NCBI GenBank assembly: GCA_002686265.1
Contig: NZBA01000086.1
Location: 1 to 63,368 of the forward strand
Reading direction: 5' to 3'
DNA length: 63,368 bases
Source: Planctomycetota bacterium
Lineage (GTDB): Bacteria > Planctomycetota > UBA1135 > GCA-002686595
Shown here: positions 25,996-34,429 of the stretch, piece by piece
How the letters are laid out: each line of letters begins with the position of its first letter
Position numbering within the stretch: position 1 is the stretch's first letter
Translations under genes and position numbers: made by a program
The notes under the pieces: model-generated
What the model was told of the DNA's origin: nothing
The model's input: only the letters and a program-made list of their open reading frames with translations
Databases searched by the model: none

Positions 25996-28479
25996 ATGAA
26001 CGAGACACACCGCGCCCGGCTCGCCTCCCCTCTGGGCCTGGCCTTGGCCCTCGCTCTCACCTGCGCCTGCCAGAGCGCGCCCGGCGCCGGGCGTCTGCGC
26101 GCTCCGCGCCCCACAGGGCATCCGCCGCGCGAGGAGCCGGTGGACGTAGAGCACCTCTTCCTCGACCTCGACCTCGAACCCGCCGAACGCTGGTTGGAGG
26201 GTTCCTGCACCCTCTTCCTCACCGCCACCGCCGCCGTCGTGGACGATTTCGAGCTCGACCTGGTCGATCTCGAGGTGTTCTCGGTTCGCGAGGGGAGTGG
26301 CGCCGCCCTCGACCACCGGCACTCCGACGGACGTCTGTGGATCCGCCCCAGACGACCCCTCGCGCGCGGCGAGCAACTCGAGGTCGTCGTCGCATACGGG
26401 GGCTCTCCCCGGAAAGGCCTGTGGTACTGCGCCGAGCGCGACGGCGTGCCGACCCAGGTCTTCACCCAGGGAGAGTGCGAGGACGCCCGCTTCTGGTTTC
26501 CGTGCATGGACTACCCGGCCGAACGCGCGACGAGCGAGCTGCGCGTGACGATGCCCGAGCACTGGACCTCGGTCGCCGCAGGCGAGCGAATAGCCGAGAA
26601 GGTGGAGGACGGCCGACGCACCCACCACTGGCGCATGAAAGTGCCGCACCCGAGCTACCTCGTGACCCTCGTCGCGGGGGAATTCACCGTCGTCGAGGAT
26701 GCCTGGGACGGCATCCCCCTCGCGACCCTCGCCGCGCCCGAGAAGGCGCGCTGGATGGAGGCGTCCTTCGACCAGACCGACGAGATCCTGGCCTTCCTCT
26801 CCGAGGTGACCGGCCGGCGCTACCCCTACGCGAAGTATTCTCAGGCGTGCGTGGCGGACTTCCCCTTCGGGGGCATGGAGAACATTTCCGCCACGACCCT
26901 GACCGATGCCATCCTGACCGACGAGCGCGGCCGGCGCGATCACACCTCCCACGGCCTCGTTGCCCACGAGGCCGCCCACCAGTGGTTCGGTGACCTGCTG
27001 ACTTGCGCTGACTGGTCGCACATCTGGCTCAACGAGGGGTTCGCGAGCTACATGACCGCCCTCTACTTCGAGCGCAGCCTCGGTCTCGACGACTTCCGCG
27101 TGCGGATGCGCGCCGCCCAGCGCGCCTACATGGCCGGTGACGTCGGCAACGGCCGGCGCCCGACCGTACACGACGTCTACCGTGATCCGATGGACCTGTT
27201 CTTCGGCGGCCACACCTACACCGGAGGTGCCGCGCGCCTGCCCCTCTTGCGGCGCGAGCTCGGTGACGAGATCTTCTTCGCCGGCGTGCGCCGGTACGTG
27301 GCCGACAATGCCGGGCGCGGCGTAGTGACCGACGACCTGCGGCGGGCGATGGAACTCGCCGGTGGAGGCGACCTGACCTGGTTCTTCGATCAGTGGTTCC
27401 ACAGTCCCGGCTTCCCCGAGCTCGAGATCGAGTGGAGCTGGAGCGAGGAGCGGCCCTGGATCGACCTCGTCGTGCGGCAGGTCCAGAGTACCTCGGGCGG
27501 AACCCCGCACTCCTTCGACCTGCCGCTAGACGTGGAGGTCATGGGCTGCGACGGCGCCGTTCTGCACGAGCTGCGCATCGAGCGCCGCGAGCAGCGCTTC
27601 ACCCTGCCCGCCGCGGAGCGCCCGCGCTGGGTGCGCTTCGACAAGTACGGTTGGGTTCCAATGCGGCTCTCCCTCTCGCGCACGGCCGCGCAGTGGCTGG
27701 CCATCGCCGAGGGCGACGACGATGTCAACGGCCGTCGGGACGCCGTGGCCGCCCTCGGGCGCATGCTCGCGGGGCAGGACGATCCGGGCGTGGGGGAGAT
27801 CCTGCGCGCCGCCCTCGTCGAGCGCCTCGAGAACGACGGTTCGCGGGCCGTGCGCGCGGCCGCAGCGAGCGCCTTGGACGGTGCGCGCGACGGCGTCGCG
27901 CACGACGCCCTGGCGGCGGCCGCCGCGGCCGATCCCGAGGCCTCCGTGCGCGTCGCGGCCCTGGGCGCCCTGGCCGCCTACGCTCCCGACGCCGGTCTCG
28001 CACAGCTGGCGCGGGGGGTGTTCGAAGAGGGCTACAGCTGGAACGTAATGAAGGCCGCCGCGGGCCTGCTGGTGCACGCCGACCCCGCCGGAGTCGAGGC
28101 CTGGATCGGCGAGCGTCTCGACACGCCTTCGCCCCACGGCGTTCTCGAGGCCGGTTTGGTCGAGGTCCTGGGCCGGATGACGGGCTCGGCGATCACGAGC
28201 ACCTTGCTCGAGCGGGCCCGCGACCCGCGGGCCCCCGACACGGTGCGCTCCGCCGCGGCGACCGCCCTCGGCGCGCGCGGGTTCGGCGAAGACGAGGTGC
28301 GCGCCTGTCTCGTGGAGCTGCTGAACACGCGTCGCTTCCGCCTGCGCCAGGCGGCGATCGGGGCCCTCGGCGCCCTCGACGACGAGCGCGCTCGGCGCCC
28401 CCTCGAGGCTCTCTACCGCCGCAGCGTGTTCCCGCGCGAGCGCCGCACGCTCGAGCGCATCCTCGAGCTCGTTCCCTGA
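25996..28479 (+). CDS. M1-family aminopeptidase lipoprotein with C-terminal HEAT repeats
   Basis: 827 aa. Lipobox LTCAC near residue 23. Gluzincin catalytic core: FPFGGMENISATTLTD (the GAMEN-type substrate motif), then His324-Glu-Ala-Ala-His328 and Glu347 (WLNEGFASY). From about residue 570 onwards are HEAT-like helical repeats (SRAVRAAAASALDGARDG, ASVRVAALGALAAYA), replacing the usual M1 C-terminal domain. It removes N-terminal amino acids from peptides, here on the outside of the inner membrane or in the periplasm. A TAGGAT -10 element at 25943-25948 fits a ~40-base leader. Confidence 0.92.
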   Translation: MNETHRARLASPLGLALALALTCACQSAPGAGRLRAPRPTGHPPREEPVDVEHLFLDLDLEPAERWLEGSCTLFLTATAAVVDDFELDLVDLEVFSVREGSGAALDHRHSDGRLWIRPRRPLARGEQLEVVVAYGGSPRKGLWYCAERDGVPTQVFTQGECEDARFWFPCMDYPAERATSELRVTMPEHWTSVAAGERIAEKVEDGRRTHHWRMKVPHPSYLVTLVAGEFTVVEDAWDGIPLATLAAPEKARWMEASFDQTDEILAFLSEVTGRRYPYAKYSQACVADFPFGGMENISATTLTDAILTDERGRRDHTSHGLVAHEAAHQWFGDLLTCADWSHIWLNEGFASYMTALYFERSLGLDDFRVRMRAAQRAYMAGDVGNGRRPTVHDVYRDPMDLFFGGHTYTGGAARLPLLRRELGDEIFFAGVRRYVADNAGRGVVTDDLRRAMELAGGGDLTWFFDQWFHSPGFPELEIEWSWSEERPWIDLVVRQVQSTSGGTPHSFDLPLDVEVMGCDGAVLHELRIERREQRFTLPAAERPRWVRFDKYGWVPMRLSLSRTAAQWLAIAEGDDDVNGRRDAVAALGRMLAGQDDPGVGEILRAALVERLENDGSRAVRAAAASALDGARDGVAHDALAAAAAADPEASVRVAALGALAAYAPDAGLAQLARGVFEEGYSWNVMKAAAGLLVHADPAGVEAWIGERLDTPSPHGVLEAGLVEVLGRMTGSAITSTLLERARDPRAPDTVRSAAATALGARGFGEDEVRACLVELLNTRRFRLRQAAIGALGALDDERARRPLEALYRRSVFPRERRTLERILELVP

Positions 28480-28561
28480 CGAGCCCCCCCGGCGAGTTAG
28501 TAATCGGTAAGGCGTGTCCTCGCCGCGCGCGCTCCGGGGAGGATCGCCACGCGCCAGACGC

Positions 28562-28567
28562 TATCCT
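28562..28567 (+). promoter_or_regulatory. -10-like TATCCT before the AhpD-like gene
   Basis: TATCCT ends nine bases before the ATG at 28576. With rnpB spacing the transcript would start near 28574, almost leaderless. The same hexamer precedes genes at 55244 and (minus strand) 16413. Confidence 0.4.
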
Positions 28568-28575
28568 CTGCTTCC

Positions 28576-29151
28576 ATGACTTGGATCGAGACCGTCGCCC
28601 CCGAGCGAGCCGAGGGCCGCCTCAAGCGTCTGTATGAGGGAGCCGTCGTGCGCGCGGGGAGGGTGTTCAACATCGTGCGAGCCATGAGCCTCTCGCCCTC
28701 GATCATGAACGCCTCCCTCTCTCTCTACCGCCGCATCATGTTCGCCGAGGAGGGCCTGAGCCGCACCCAGCGCGAGTTGTTGGCCATCGTCGTCAGCAGC
28801 TCCAACGACTGCCACTACTGAGCGCACGCGCACTCATGGGATCTCCGTGACGAGATCGCCGAAGAGGAGGACGAGGAGACCTTGGCCCTACTGGACGCCG
28901 TGCGCGCGGACTGGCGCGAGGCGGACCTGGCTCCCGCCGAGCGCGCTCTGTGCGTCTTCGCCGAGCGCCTGACGCACCACTCGCGTGACATGAGCGAGGA
29001 GGACATCGTCGCCTTGCGCACGGTGGGGTTTGGGGACTTCGAGATCCACGACGCGATCCAGGTCGTCTCCTACTTCAACTACATCAACCGTGTCGCGGAC
29101 GCGATCCACGTGGATCTCGAGGAGGAGATGCCGGCCGATCCCCGCCGGTGA
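28576..29151 (+). CDS. Candidate selenoprotein: AhpD/carboxymuconolactone decarboxylase-family peroxidase-related protein (TGA at codon 82)
   Basis: Read through TGA 28819-28821 the protein has 191 residues, the usual size of the peroxidase-related AhpD-like family. It starts MTWIETVAPERAEGRLKRLY, and the active-site region reads SSSNDC79HYU82AHAHSWDLR where homologues have NxCHYCxxxHxxxLR. Thus Sec takes the place of the second (peroxidatic) Cys of CxxC, and the His four residues later (His86) is kept. The downstream part (LAPAERALCVFAERLTH, HDAIQVVSYFNYINRVAD) continues the family without frameshift. AhpD-like and CMD-domain selenoproteins are already reported, which supports Sec. The rival reading is two fragments split by a nonsense mutation. 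Confidence 0.78.
28840..28857 (+). promoter_or_regulatory. SECIS-like hairpin after TGA 28819-28821
   Basis: GATCTC (28840-28845) and GAGATC (28852-28857) form a perfect six-pair stem closed by loop CGTGAC. The loop starts 25 bases after the TGA, with G in second position, meeting the bacterial SECIS consensus of a 16-37 base distance and G in the first two loop positions. Confidence 0.55.
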
Positions 29152-29175
29152 ACCCGCGCCGAGAACCGCACGAGG

Positions 29176-29212
29176 ATGGCGCCCCGCCCGCTGCTCGCGG
29201 GCGGGGCGCCAT
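29176..29212. terminator. Strong bidirectional hairpin terminator
   Basis: A perfect 16-pair stem (29176-29191 with 29197-29212, GC-rich with AT ends) around loop TGCTC, lying between the convergent AhpD-like gene and the small gene at 29250. On the + strand it is followed by TCTCACTT, a weak T-tract. Placement 25 bases after the 29151 stop supports the full-length read-through gene as the transcribed unit. Confidence 0.8.
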
Positions 29213-29249
29213 TCTCACTTGACGCCCGCGCGTGATGATCCCGGGAGCG

Positions 29250-29492
29250 TCAGCTCTCGGTCGGTGCGACCTTGAGGTCGCGGATGTCGTCGACGCTGAA
29301 ATCGACGCTTTGTTCCTGGTCGATGTTGATCAGGCGCCCGGTCCCCTTGAAGGGGTTGAAGATCAGTGCGCCTTGCACCACGCGGCCGTCCTTGAAGTGG
29401 ATCGTCAGCTTGGCGGCGGTCCTCAGGTTGAGGAGCACGTCGTAGATCTTCTCCGGGAGGAGTTCCCGGCTCTTCTTGGCGGAAGTGGTCAC
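29250..29492 (-). CDS. Small beta-rich hypothetical protein
   Basis: 80 aa. Starts MTTSAKKSRELLPEKIYDV and contains alternating strands LTIHFKDGRVVQGALIF, KGTGRLINIDQEQ and SVDFSVDDIRDLKV, a pattern that could make a small Sm-like or SH3-like barrel. No catalytic motif, signal peptide or membrane helix. I recognise it as a short conserved hypothetical type seen in Planctomycetota but know no function. It stands alone, convergent with the AhpD-like gene. Confidence 0.7.
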   Translation of the reverse strand: MTTSAKKSRELLPEKIYDVLLNLRTAAKLTIHFKDGRVVQGALIFNPFKGTGRLINIDQEQSVDFSVDDIRDLKVAPTES

Positions 29493-29559
29493 GGCTGCTT
29501 CTCCGTCTTGTTCGGGGTGAATGGTGTGTGTGCGGTGTCGGTTCGGTTGCGATGCCGGC

Positions 29560-30192
29560 TCAGTGGACGGAGGCGGTCGCCGGAGCGATCAGCTCGTCGA
29601 TGCGGTCGACGAGCAGACTCGACCACGTCTCGAAGTTTGCGTCCTCGGCCGCGAGCCGCTGGAGCTCCCGGACGTCCACGAGCCTGCCTTCCAGTTGGTC
29701 CGTCTCGCGGATCTCGACGCTGCCCTGCGCCCCGACCAGCTGCACCAGGCCTACGTGGACGGCGCCCACGGCGTTGGCGTCATCGTTGAGAATCCCCAGC
29801 GGCTGGGCGGCCCACGGGCCCTCCAGGTGCAGTTCTTCCTCGATTTCCCGTCTCGTAGCAGCGTAGAGCACGCGCTCGGCACCGTCGGCGGCGTCGATCG
29901 GGTCGATGTGCCCGCCGACCCCGATCGAGAGCTTGTCGTGCAGGCGCTTCTCGCCGCCGGTGCCCAAGCGGTGCAGTAGCAGTACATCTCCGCCCCTGGC
30001 GACGAGCGAGTAGGGGATCACCTGCTTCAGGCTCGGCTCGCGCTCGGCGTAGCGGCGCTCGATGAAGAACCCGTGCTCGCACACGCGCGCCGCGAAGTCG
30101 GCATAGGAGAACCCGCTCCCGAAGGGCGTGAAACCCTGTGGGTAGCACTCGGGGAACAACCGTTCCCTGGGGACGACGTGGACGAACTCCAT
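29560..30192 (-). CDS. NUDIX-domain protein
   Basis: 210 aa from the ATG at 30192 (MEFVHVVPRERLFP). The NUDIX box is GGHIDPIDAADG followed by AATRREIEEELHLEG, i.e. Gx5..REUxEEU with the metal-binding Glu residues present but a spacing slightly longer than the classic 23-residue box. Upstream LPDKLSIGVG-type text (KRLHDKLSIGVGGH) is typical of the IPP isomerase-like/ phosphoesterase branch. It probably hydrolyses a nucleotide-linked substrate; target unknown. About 290 bases upstream to rnpB hold no ORF I trust, only a TAGGAT at 30426-30431 on this strand. Confidence 0.8.
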   Translation of the reverse strand: MEFVHVVPRERLFPECYPQGFTPFGSGFSYADFAARVCEHGFFIERRYAEREPSLKQVIPYSLVARGGDVLLLHRLGTGGEKRLHDKLSIGVGGHIDPIDAADGAERVLYAATRREIEEELHLEGPWAAQPLGILNDDANAVGAVHVGLVQLVGAQGSVEIRETDQLEGRLVDVRELQRLAAEDANFETWSSLLVDRIDELIAPATASVH

Positions 30193-30483
30193 GCTTGGAC
30201 TGGGCGATCTCTGCTGGGGCGATGCTCTGCGCGAAACCGAGGCGTGCGCACGGCGGTGTCTTGCACGGCGGTGACGGGCGGCGAGCCCCAGGCTCCTGGT
30301 TCCGAGGCAAGTAGGCGAGCGTCGAGCCGAGGCTATCAGATTTCCGCGGTTTCCAGGCGACTCTCGCCCATCTCCTCGCTCCTGGACCAGGATCGGGAGA
30401 GTGTCTGACCTCCACCGCAGGCCCGATCCTAGTGGGGGTTCCGCTCCCCGCAAGTCAGGCAGATTGCCGATGGGGGACGGAGT

Positions 30484-30869
30484 GGCGCGAGAGGACCTGT
30501 AAGCCGGATCCTGTCCCCCTCCGAGGAGGGGTGACGGTCATTTCTCTGGGACCGGACTCGCGCCCGGCCTCGAACGACCTACCCGGAAGGTCCTGGATGC
30601 GGGTCATCAACCGTCGGCCTTCCCTATTTGGTCTTTCTCCAGGTGGGGTTTGCCCTGCCGGCCCTGTCACCAGGACCGCGGTGCGCTCTTACCGCACCTT
30701 TTCACCCTTACCGCGCCCGGCCCGGAGGCCGCCCGCGGCGGTTTGTTTTCTGTGGCACTTTCCCTAGCCTCGCGGCCGGTTGCCGTTAGCAACCACCTCG
30801 ACCCGTGGAGCCCGGACTTTCCTCCCCGTGGGCTAAGCCCGCGGAGCGACCGTCCGGTCCTCTCGCGCC
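30484..30869 (-). ncRNA. rnpB: RNase P RNA (bacterial class A)
   Basis: The catalytic RNA that trims tRNA 5' ends. Read on the minus strand it begins GGCGCGAGAGGACC and ends with the complement GGTCCTCTCGCGCC, a perfect 14-pair P1 helix joining 30856-30869 with 30484-30497. The universal core GAGGAAAGTCCGGGCTCCA lies just after the 5' end, and GGGTAAGAGCGCACC-type and CCGGCTTACAG-type conserved segments follow. The ~386-base length is normal. The neighbours are a NUDIX gene and the divergent VWA gene. Confidence 0.96.
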
Positions 30870-30875
30870 GCGGGA

Positions 30876-30904
30876 ATCCTAGCCCACCGCCGGCCGCCCG
30901 TCAG
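30876..30904 (-). promoter_or_regulatory. rnpB promoter
   Basis: On the minus strand: -35 CTGACG (30904-30899), 17-base spacer, -10 TAGGAT (30881-30876). Transcription would start seven bases later, at 30869, exactly the 5' base of the P1 helix. This fixes TAGGAT as a functional-looking -10 in this genome. Confidence 0.7.
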
Positions 30905-30999
30905 CCCCGGTCTCGCCGGCGGGCCCAACGAGTACTTGCAACATCCCAGGAGCGGCCCCCGGCAGGCTAGAATCACCATCGACGCCGACGGCGGTTTCC

Positions 31000-33006
31000 A
31001 TGCACCTCCACCCCCTCTCCCCAGCGATCGTAGTGGCCGCCCTCGTCCTCGCCGGGGGCGCGTTCGGCGCTCGCGGCGGCCCTGACGACGATGCCGAGCT
31101 CGCGGCGCGCTTCTCCCGCACGGTCCTCACCGGCAGTCTCGACGAGAGGCGCGAGGCCCTCGCCGCCCTCGTTTCCCTCGCCGATCCGGGCCAGGCGGAG
31201 GTCCTCGAGGCGGAGTTCGCGCGCGTCTCGATCAAGCTGCGCGGAGCGCGGGACGCGGCCTTCCGGGCTCGCTACGCCCTCGACCGCCAGCGCGAGCTCC
31301 TCGCGCGCATGGAGCTCAACGCCGGACGCGACTCGACCCTCGAGGAGTACCTCGCCCCGCAGCGCGAGCGTGTCGGCGAGCTGGTCGAGGAGCTCGCCGA
31401 GCAGCGTGCGATCGTCGGTGACCTCGATCCCTGGTACGACTCGCTGGGGGAGGGCGCCGGGAGCTTCTTCGCTTCACTCCCCTCTGGCAAGCGCAAGAAG
31501 ATCGAGGGCGCGCTCTGGGACACCCTGGAGGACGAGGCGGTCGAGCTGACCGAGCGCCTCGCCGCCCTGGAGATGCTCGGCTGCGGCGGATCGGAGGGGA
31601 CGGCGGTAAGCCTGCAGAAGTTGATCGCCGACATCTGCGCGGAGAGCGGGAAGCTCAAGCGCAAGCTGCCGCGCCTGATGGTGGACGTGCGTAAGTTCGA
31701 GGCGCGCCTGCAGCGCGAGCAGGAACAACTCGGCGGGAAGATCAGCGCCGCGCTGATGGAACAGTACCAGCGCGCGAAGAGGGAAGCCTCGGACATGCAG
31801 CGCCGGGTGACGCACCTGAGCTTCCTGTCGGACGCGGCCGTCGCGGCCGGCGCGCGCGGGCTGGCGCGTGAGGAGGGCAAGGTCCAGGAACGCTCGGTCA
31901 CCGCGCTCCTGCGCGCCCAGAAGAAGGGCCACAACGGTGCGCGCCAGCGCATCCTGGCGATGCTCGGCGGCACCGCCGACGAGGGGATCAGGGCGCGGCT
32001 GCGGGGGATGATCGAGGGCGAGGAGGAGGCCAGCGCACGGGCGGCGATGATCGACGCCCTCGCGGCTGCCGGCGACGGCGGGCTGGCCGAGCTCCTGCTC
32101 GGCGGCGGCGCTCTCACCGACGAGAGCTGGCACGTGCGTGCGCGGGCCGCGGCGGCCCTGGCGCGGCTGCGCTCGCGAGTGGCCGTGGGTGTGCTGATCG
32201 AGCGCCTGGAGGCCGAAGGGGGGCGGGTGCGGACGGACATCCAGGCCGCCTTGCGCTCCCTCACGGGTGAGGACTTCGGCGCCAACGTCGAGCTCTGGCG
32301 GCGCTGGTTCGCCGAGCGTGGCGGCGACTTCGTCGTGCCGCCCCTCGGGGAGCTGGAGGAGCGCGCCAGCGAGGAGGCCCTCGGATCGGTCGGCATGACC
32401 TTCTTCGGCATCCAGAGCGACAGCCGCAGAGTGCTGTTCGTGCTCGATCTCTCGGGTTCGATGGAGTTCTCGATGGTCCCGCGCAAGAACCCCGAGGACG
32501 ATCCGGGCAAGCCCTACGACATGCCGCGCAAGGGTGAGATCTCGCGTTTGACCGCCGCCAAGCGCGCCATCGTCAAGTCCCTCGGCGGCGTCGAGGACGG
32601 CTCGGTCTTCAACATCATCTTCTACGCCAGCGACGTCTGGACCTGGAATGACGACCTCGTCGTCATGGACCCCGAGACCCGCTCGGAGGCCATGCGCTTC
32701 TGCGAGTCGCTGGAGGCGGTCGGCGCGACCAATATCTACGGCGCCCTGAAGGTCGCCCTCGAGCAAGCGGGCGCGGCCGGCGGCGACGAGTGGAGCGAAC
32801 CGAAGATCGACACGATCTTCTTCCTTTCCGACGGCCGGGCGACCGTGGGGCTCTCGACCGACGCCGACGAGACTCTGGCCTTCGTGCGGGAACGCAACGC
32901 CACCGCCGGAATCGTGATCCACACCATCGGCCTGTCGGGGGCGCAAGATGCCTACCTCCTGCGCTCCCTCGCTGAGCAGAACGGCGGTTCTTACACCTCG
33001 CGCTGA
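31000..33006 (+). CDS. Exported von Willebrand factor A domain protein with HEAT and coiled-coil regions
   Basis: 668 aa. Signal peptide (IVVAALVLAGGAFG), then a helical and coiled-coil middle (about residues 75-300) and HEAT-like repeats (WHVRARAAAALARLRSRVAVG), ending in a VWA domain. The MIDAS metal site is complete: DLSGSM near residue 483, the Thr of AVGATNIYGAL and Asp in FLSDGRATVG. VWA domains bind proteins through a divalent metal; the ligand is unknown. TAGAAT at 30968-30973 is a likely -10. The next gene follows after 22 bases with a strong ribosome binding site. Confidence 0.85.
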   Translation: MHLHPLSPAIVVAALVLAGGAFGARGGPDDDAELAARFSRTVLTGSLDERREALAALVSLADPGQAEVLEAEFARVSIKLRGARDAAFRARYALDRQRELLARMELNAGRDSTLEEYLAPQRERVGELVEELAEQRAIVGDLDPWYDSLGEGAGSFFASLPSGKRKKIEGALWDTLEDEAVELTERLAALEMLGCGGSEGTAVSLQKLIADICAESGKLKRKLPRLMVDVRKFEARLQREQEQLGGKISAALMEQYQRAKREASDMQRRVTHLSFLSDAAVAAGARGLAREEGKVQERSVTALLRAQKKGHNGARQRILAMLGGTADEGIRARLRGMIEGEEEASARAAMIDALAAAGDGGLAELLLGGGALTDESWHVRARAAAALARLRSRVAVGVLIERLEAEGGRVRTDIQAALRSLTGEDFGANVELWRRWFAERGGDFVVPPLGELEERASEEALGSVGMTFFGIQSDSRRVLFVLDLSGSMEFSMVPRKNPEDDPGKPYDMPRKGEISRLTAAKRAIVKSLGGVEDGSVFNIIFYASDVWTWNDDLVVMDPETRSEAMRFCESLEAVGATNIYGALKVALEQAGAAGGDEWSEPKIDTIFFLSDGRATVGLSTDADETLAFVRERNATAGIVIHTIGLSGAQDAYLLRSLAEQNGGSYTSR

Positions 33007-33028
33007 CGGCCGACGGAGAGGAGAGAGC

Positions 33029-33919
33029 ATGAGCGAAGGACAGCTGTTCCCCGTCAACCTCGAGCTGCGGGAGTCGGATGCGAGCGGCGAGGTCGCCTCG
33101 GGCCTCAGCCACGCCCCCGGGGGGATGTTCCTGCTCTTCGTGCAGGAGATGGCCGCCCGTGGCGAGCCTCGTGGAGCCGCCACCGTGATCCACGACGCCG
33201 GCGGCCACGGCGGCCGCTACATCGAGCTCGCCGGCGCCCTCGCCGCGCGCGGCTGGGCGATCTCGCTGCCCGACATGCGCGGCCACGGGCGCAGCGAGGG
33301 CGATCGCGGGCACTCCGCCGGCGAGAACGAGGTCGTCCGAGACCTCGCCGAGGTGCAAGCTCACCTGGCATACATGGCGCCCGATGTGCCGCGCGTGTTG
33401 ATCGGCGACGGCCTCGGTGCCCTCTACGCCCTGGCCGCCGCCTCGAGCACACCCGACGTGCGCGCGTTGGTCCTGGCCTCGCCCCTCCTGACGCCGCACT
33501 TCGAGCCTCCCTCCGCTCCGGGCGGCTGGAGGCGCCTGTTTCAGAAGATCGGTCCAACCTCGCCGGGACGCACGCTCTACCGCGCGGAGCTGCTGACTTG
33601 CGATGCGGCGCAGGCCCGTGTGTGGGCGGAGGACGAGCTCGCCCACGGCGTCATCACTCTGCGCGCGGCCGAGCAGGCCGCCGAGGCCGCCGCGCTCGCT
33701 CCGCATCGGCTCGCCGAGCTGGACGTTCCCGTGCTCGTGCTCCAAGGGAGCGACGACACCCTCGGCGACCCAAGGCGCGTGCGCGACCTGGAAGGGGACG
33801 GCGTCACCGTGCGCGTGTTCGATGGCCTGCGCCACGGTCTCTTCCACGAGGAGCGTCGCGCGGAGGTCATCGCTTCGGTGGCCGACTGGCTCTCGGAGAC
33901 GGTCGCCGCGCCGGACTGA
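33029..33919 (+). CDS. Alpha/beta-hydrolase-fold protein lacking the nucleophilic serine
   Basis: 296 aa, of the monoglyceride-lipase-like (Hydrolase_4) type. Conserved parts: VIHDAGGHGGRYIELAGALAARGW (HG-like oxyanion loop), LPDMRGHGRSEGDRG, catalytic-triad Asp in LVLQGSDDTLGDP and His in FDGLRHGLFHE. The nucleophile elbow GxSxG is GDGLG, with Gly128 where Ser is expected, so classic hydrolysis looks impossible. The ATG at 33029 follows GGAGAGGAGAG. It may bind rather than cleave a lipid, or have another activity. Cotranscription with the VWA gene is likely from spacing. Confidence 0.8.
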   Translation: MSEGQLFPVNLELRESDASGEVASGLSHAPGGMFLLFVQEMAARGEPRGAATVIHDAGGHGGRYIELAGALAARGWAISLPDMRGHGRSEGDRGHSAGENEVVRDLAEVQAHLAYMAPDVPRVLIGDGLGALYALAAASSTPDVRALVLASPLLTPHFEPPSAPGGWRRLFQKIGPTSPGRTLYRAELLTCDAAQARVWAEDELAHGVITLRAAEQAAEAAALAPHRLAELDVPVLVLQGSDDTLGDPRRVRDLEGDGVTVRVFDGLRHGLFHEERRAEVIASVADWLSETVAAPD

Positions 33920-33962
33920 GCCCGCACCGGCAAGAAACCCCCTTCGCGCTCCAGCGAGTCCG

Positions 33963-34403
33963 TCAGTCCCGCTCCGAGCCCCGCTCGCCGCTCTCGATCC
34001 AGTCGCGCAGGATCACCAGCGCGCTCCAACTGTCGCGCACCGCTCGCCTGCGCGCGGCGGGCACTCCCGCCTCCCGCTGGAGCTCCTCGGCGGTCTTGGT
34101 CGAGAGACGCTCGTCCTGCAAGGCGATGGCGAGCGCCGGCAGCCGCGCCCGCAGGCGCTCCACGAAGGCGCGCACCTCCTTCGCCCGCGGCCCCTCGCTG
34201 CCGTCCATGTTCATCGGAAGCCCGACTACGAGGGTGCCGACCTCGCGCTCGTCGGCGAGCTCCGCGATGCGCTCCACCAGCTCGCCGCCGTCGCCCGCGC
34301 CCTCCCAGACCTCCAGCGGGCGCGTGGCGATGCGCAAGGCGTCGGTGGCGGCGAAGCCCGTTCGCCGCGTACCGTGGTCGATGGCGAGAGCGGGGGTCTT
34401 CAT
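33963..34403 (-). CDS. ruvX: Putative pre-16S rRNA nuclease / Holliday-junction resolvase-like YqgF
   Basis: 146 aa with an RNase H-like fold. Motifs: LAIDHGTRRTGFAATD (first Asp), VVGLPMNMDGSEGPRAKEV, LQDERLSTKTAE and RDSWSALVILRDW (C-terminal Asp). E. coli YqgF matures the 16S rRNA 5' end; the resolvase label is historical. Length is typical. It follows the mannose-1-phosphate guanylyltransferase gene on the same strand by 26 bases. Confidence 0.92.
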   Translation of the reverse strand: MKTPALAIDHGTRRTGFAATDALRIATRPLEVWEGAGDGGELVERIAELADEREVGTLVVGLPMNMDGSEGPRAKEVRAFVERLRARLPALAIALQDERLSTKTAEELQREAGVPAARRRAVRDSWSALVILRDWIESGERGSERD

Positions 34404-34429
34404 CGCTGCCTCCGTCCCTGGGGACGCTC

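Noticed and set aside
29176..29212. Terminator hairpin as a third SECIS
   Set aside because: It lies outside the coding frame with no upstream in-frame TGA at the required distance; it fits a terminator between convergent genes.
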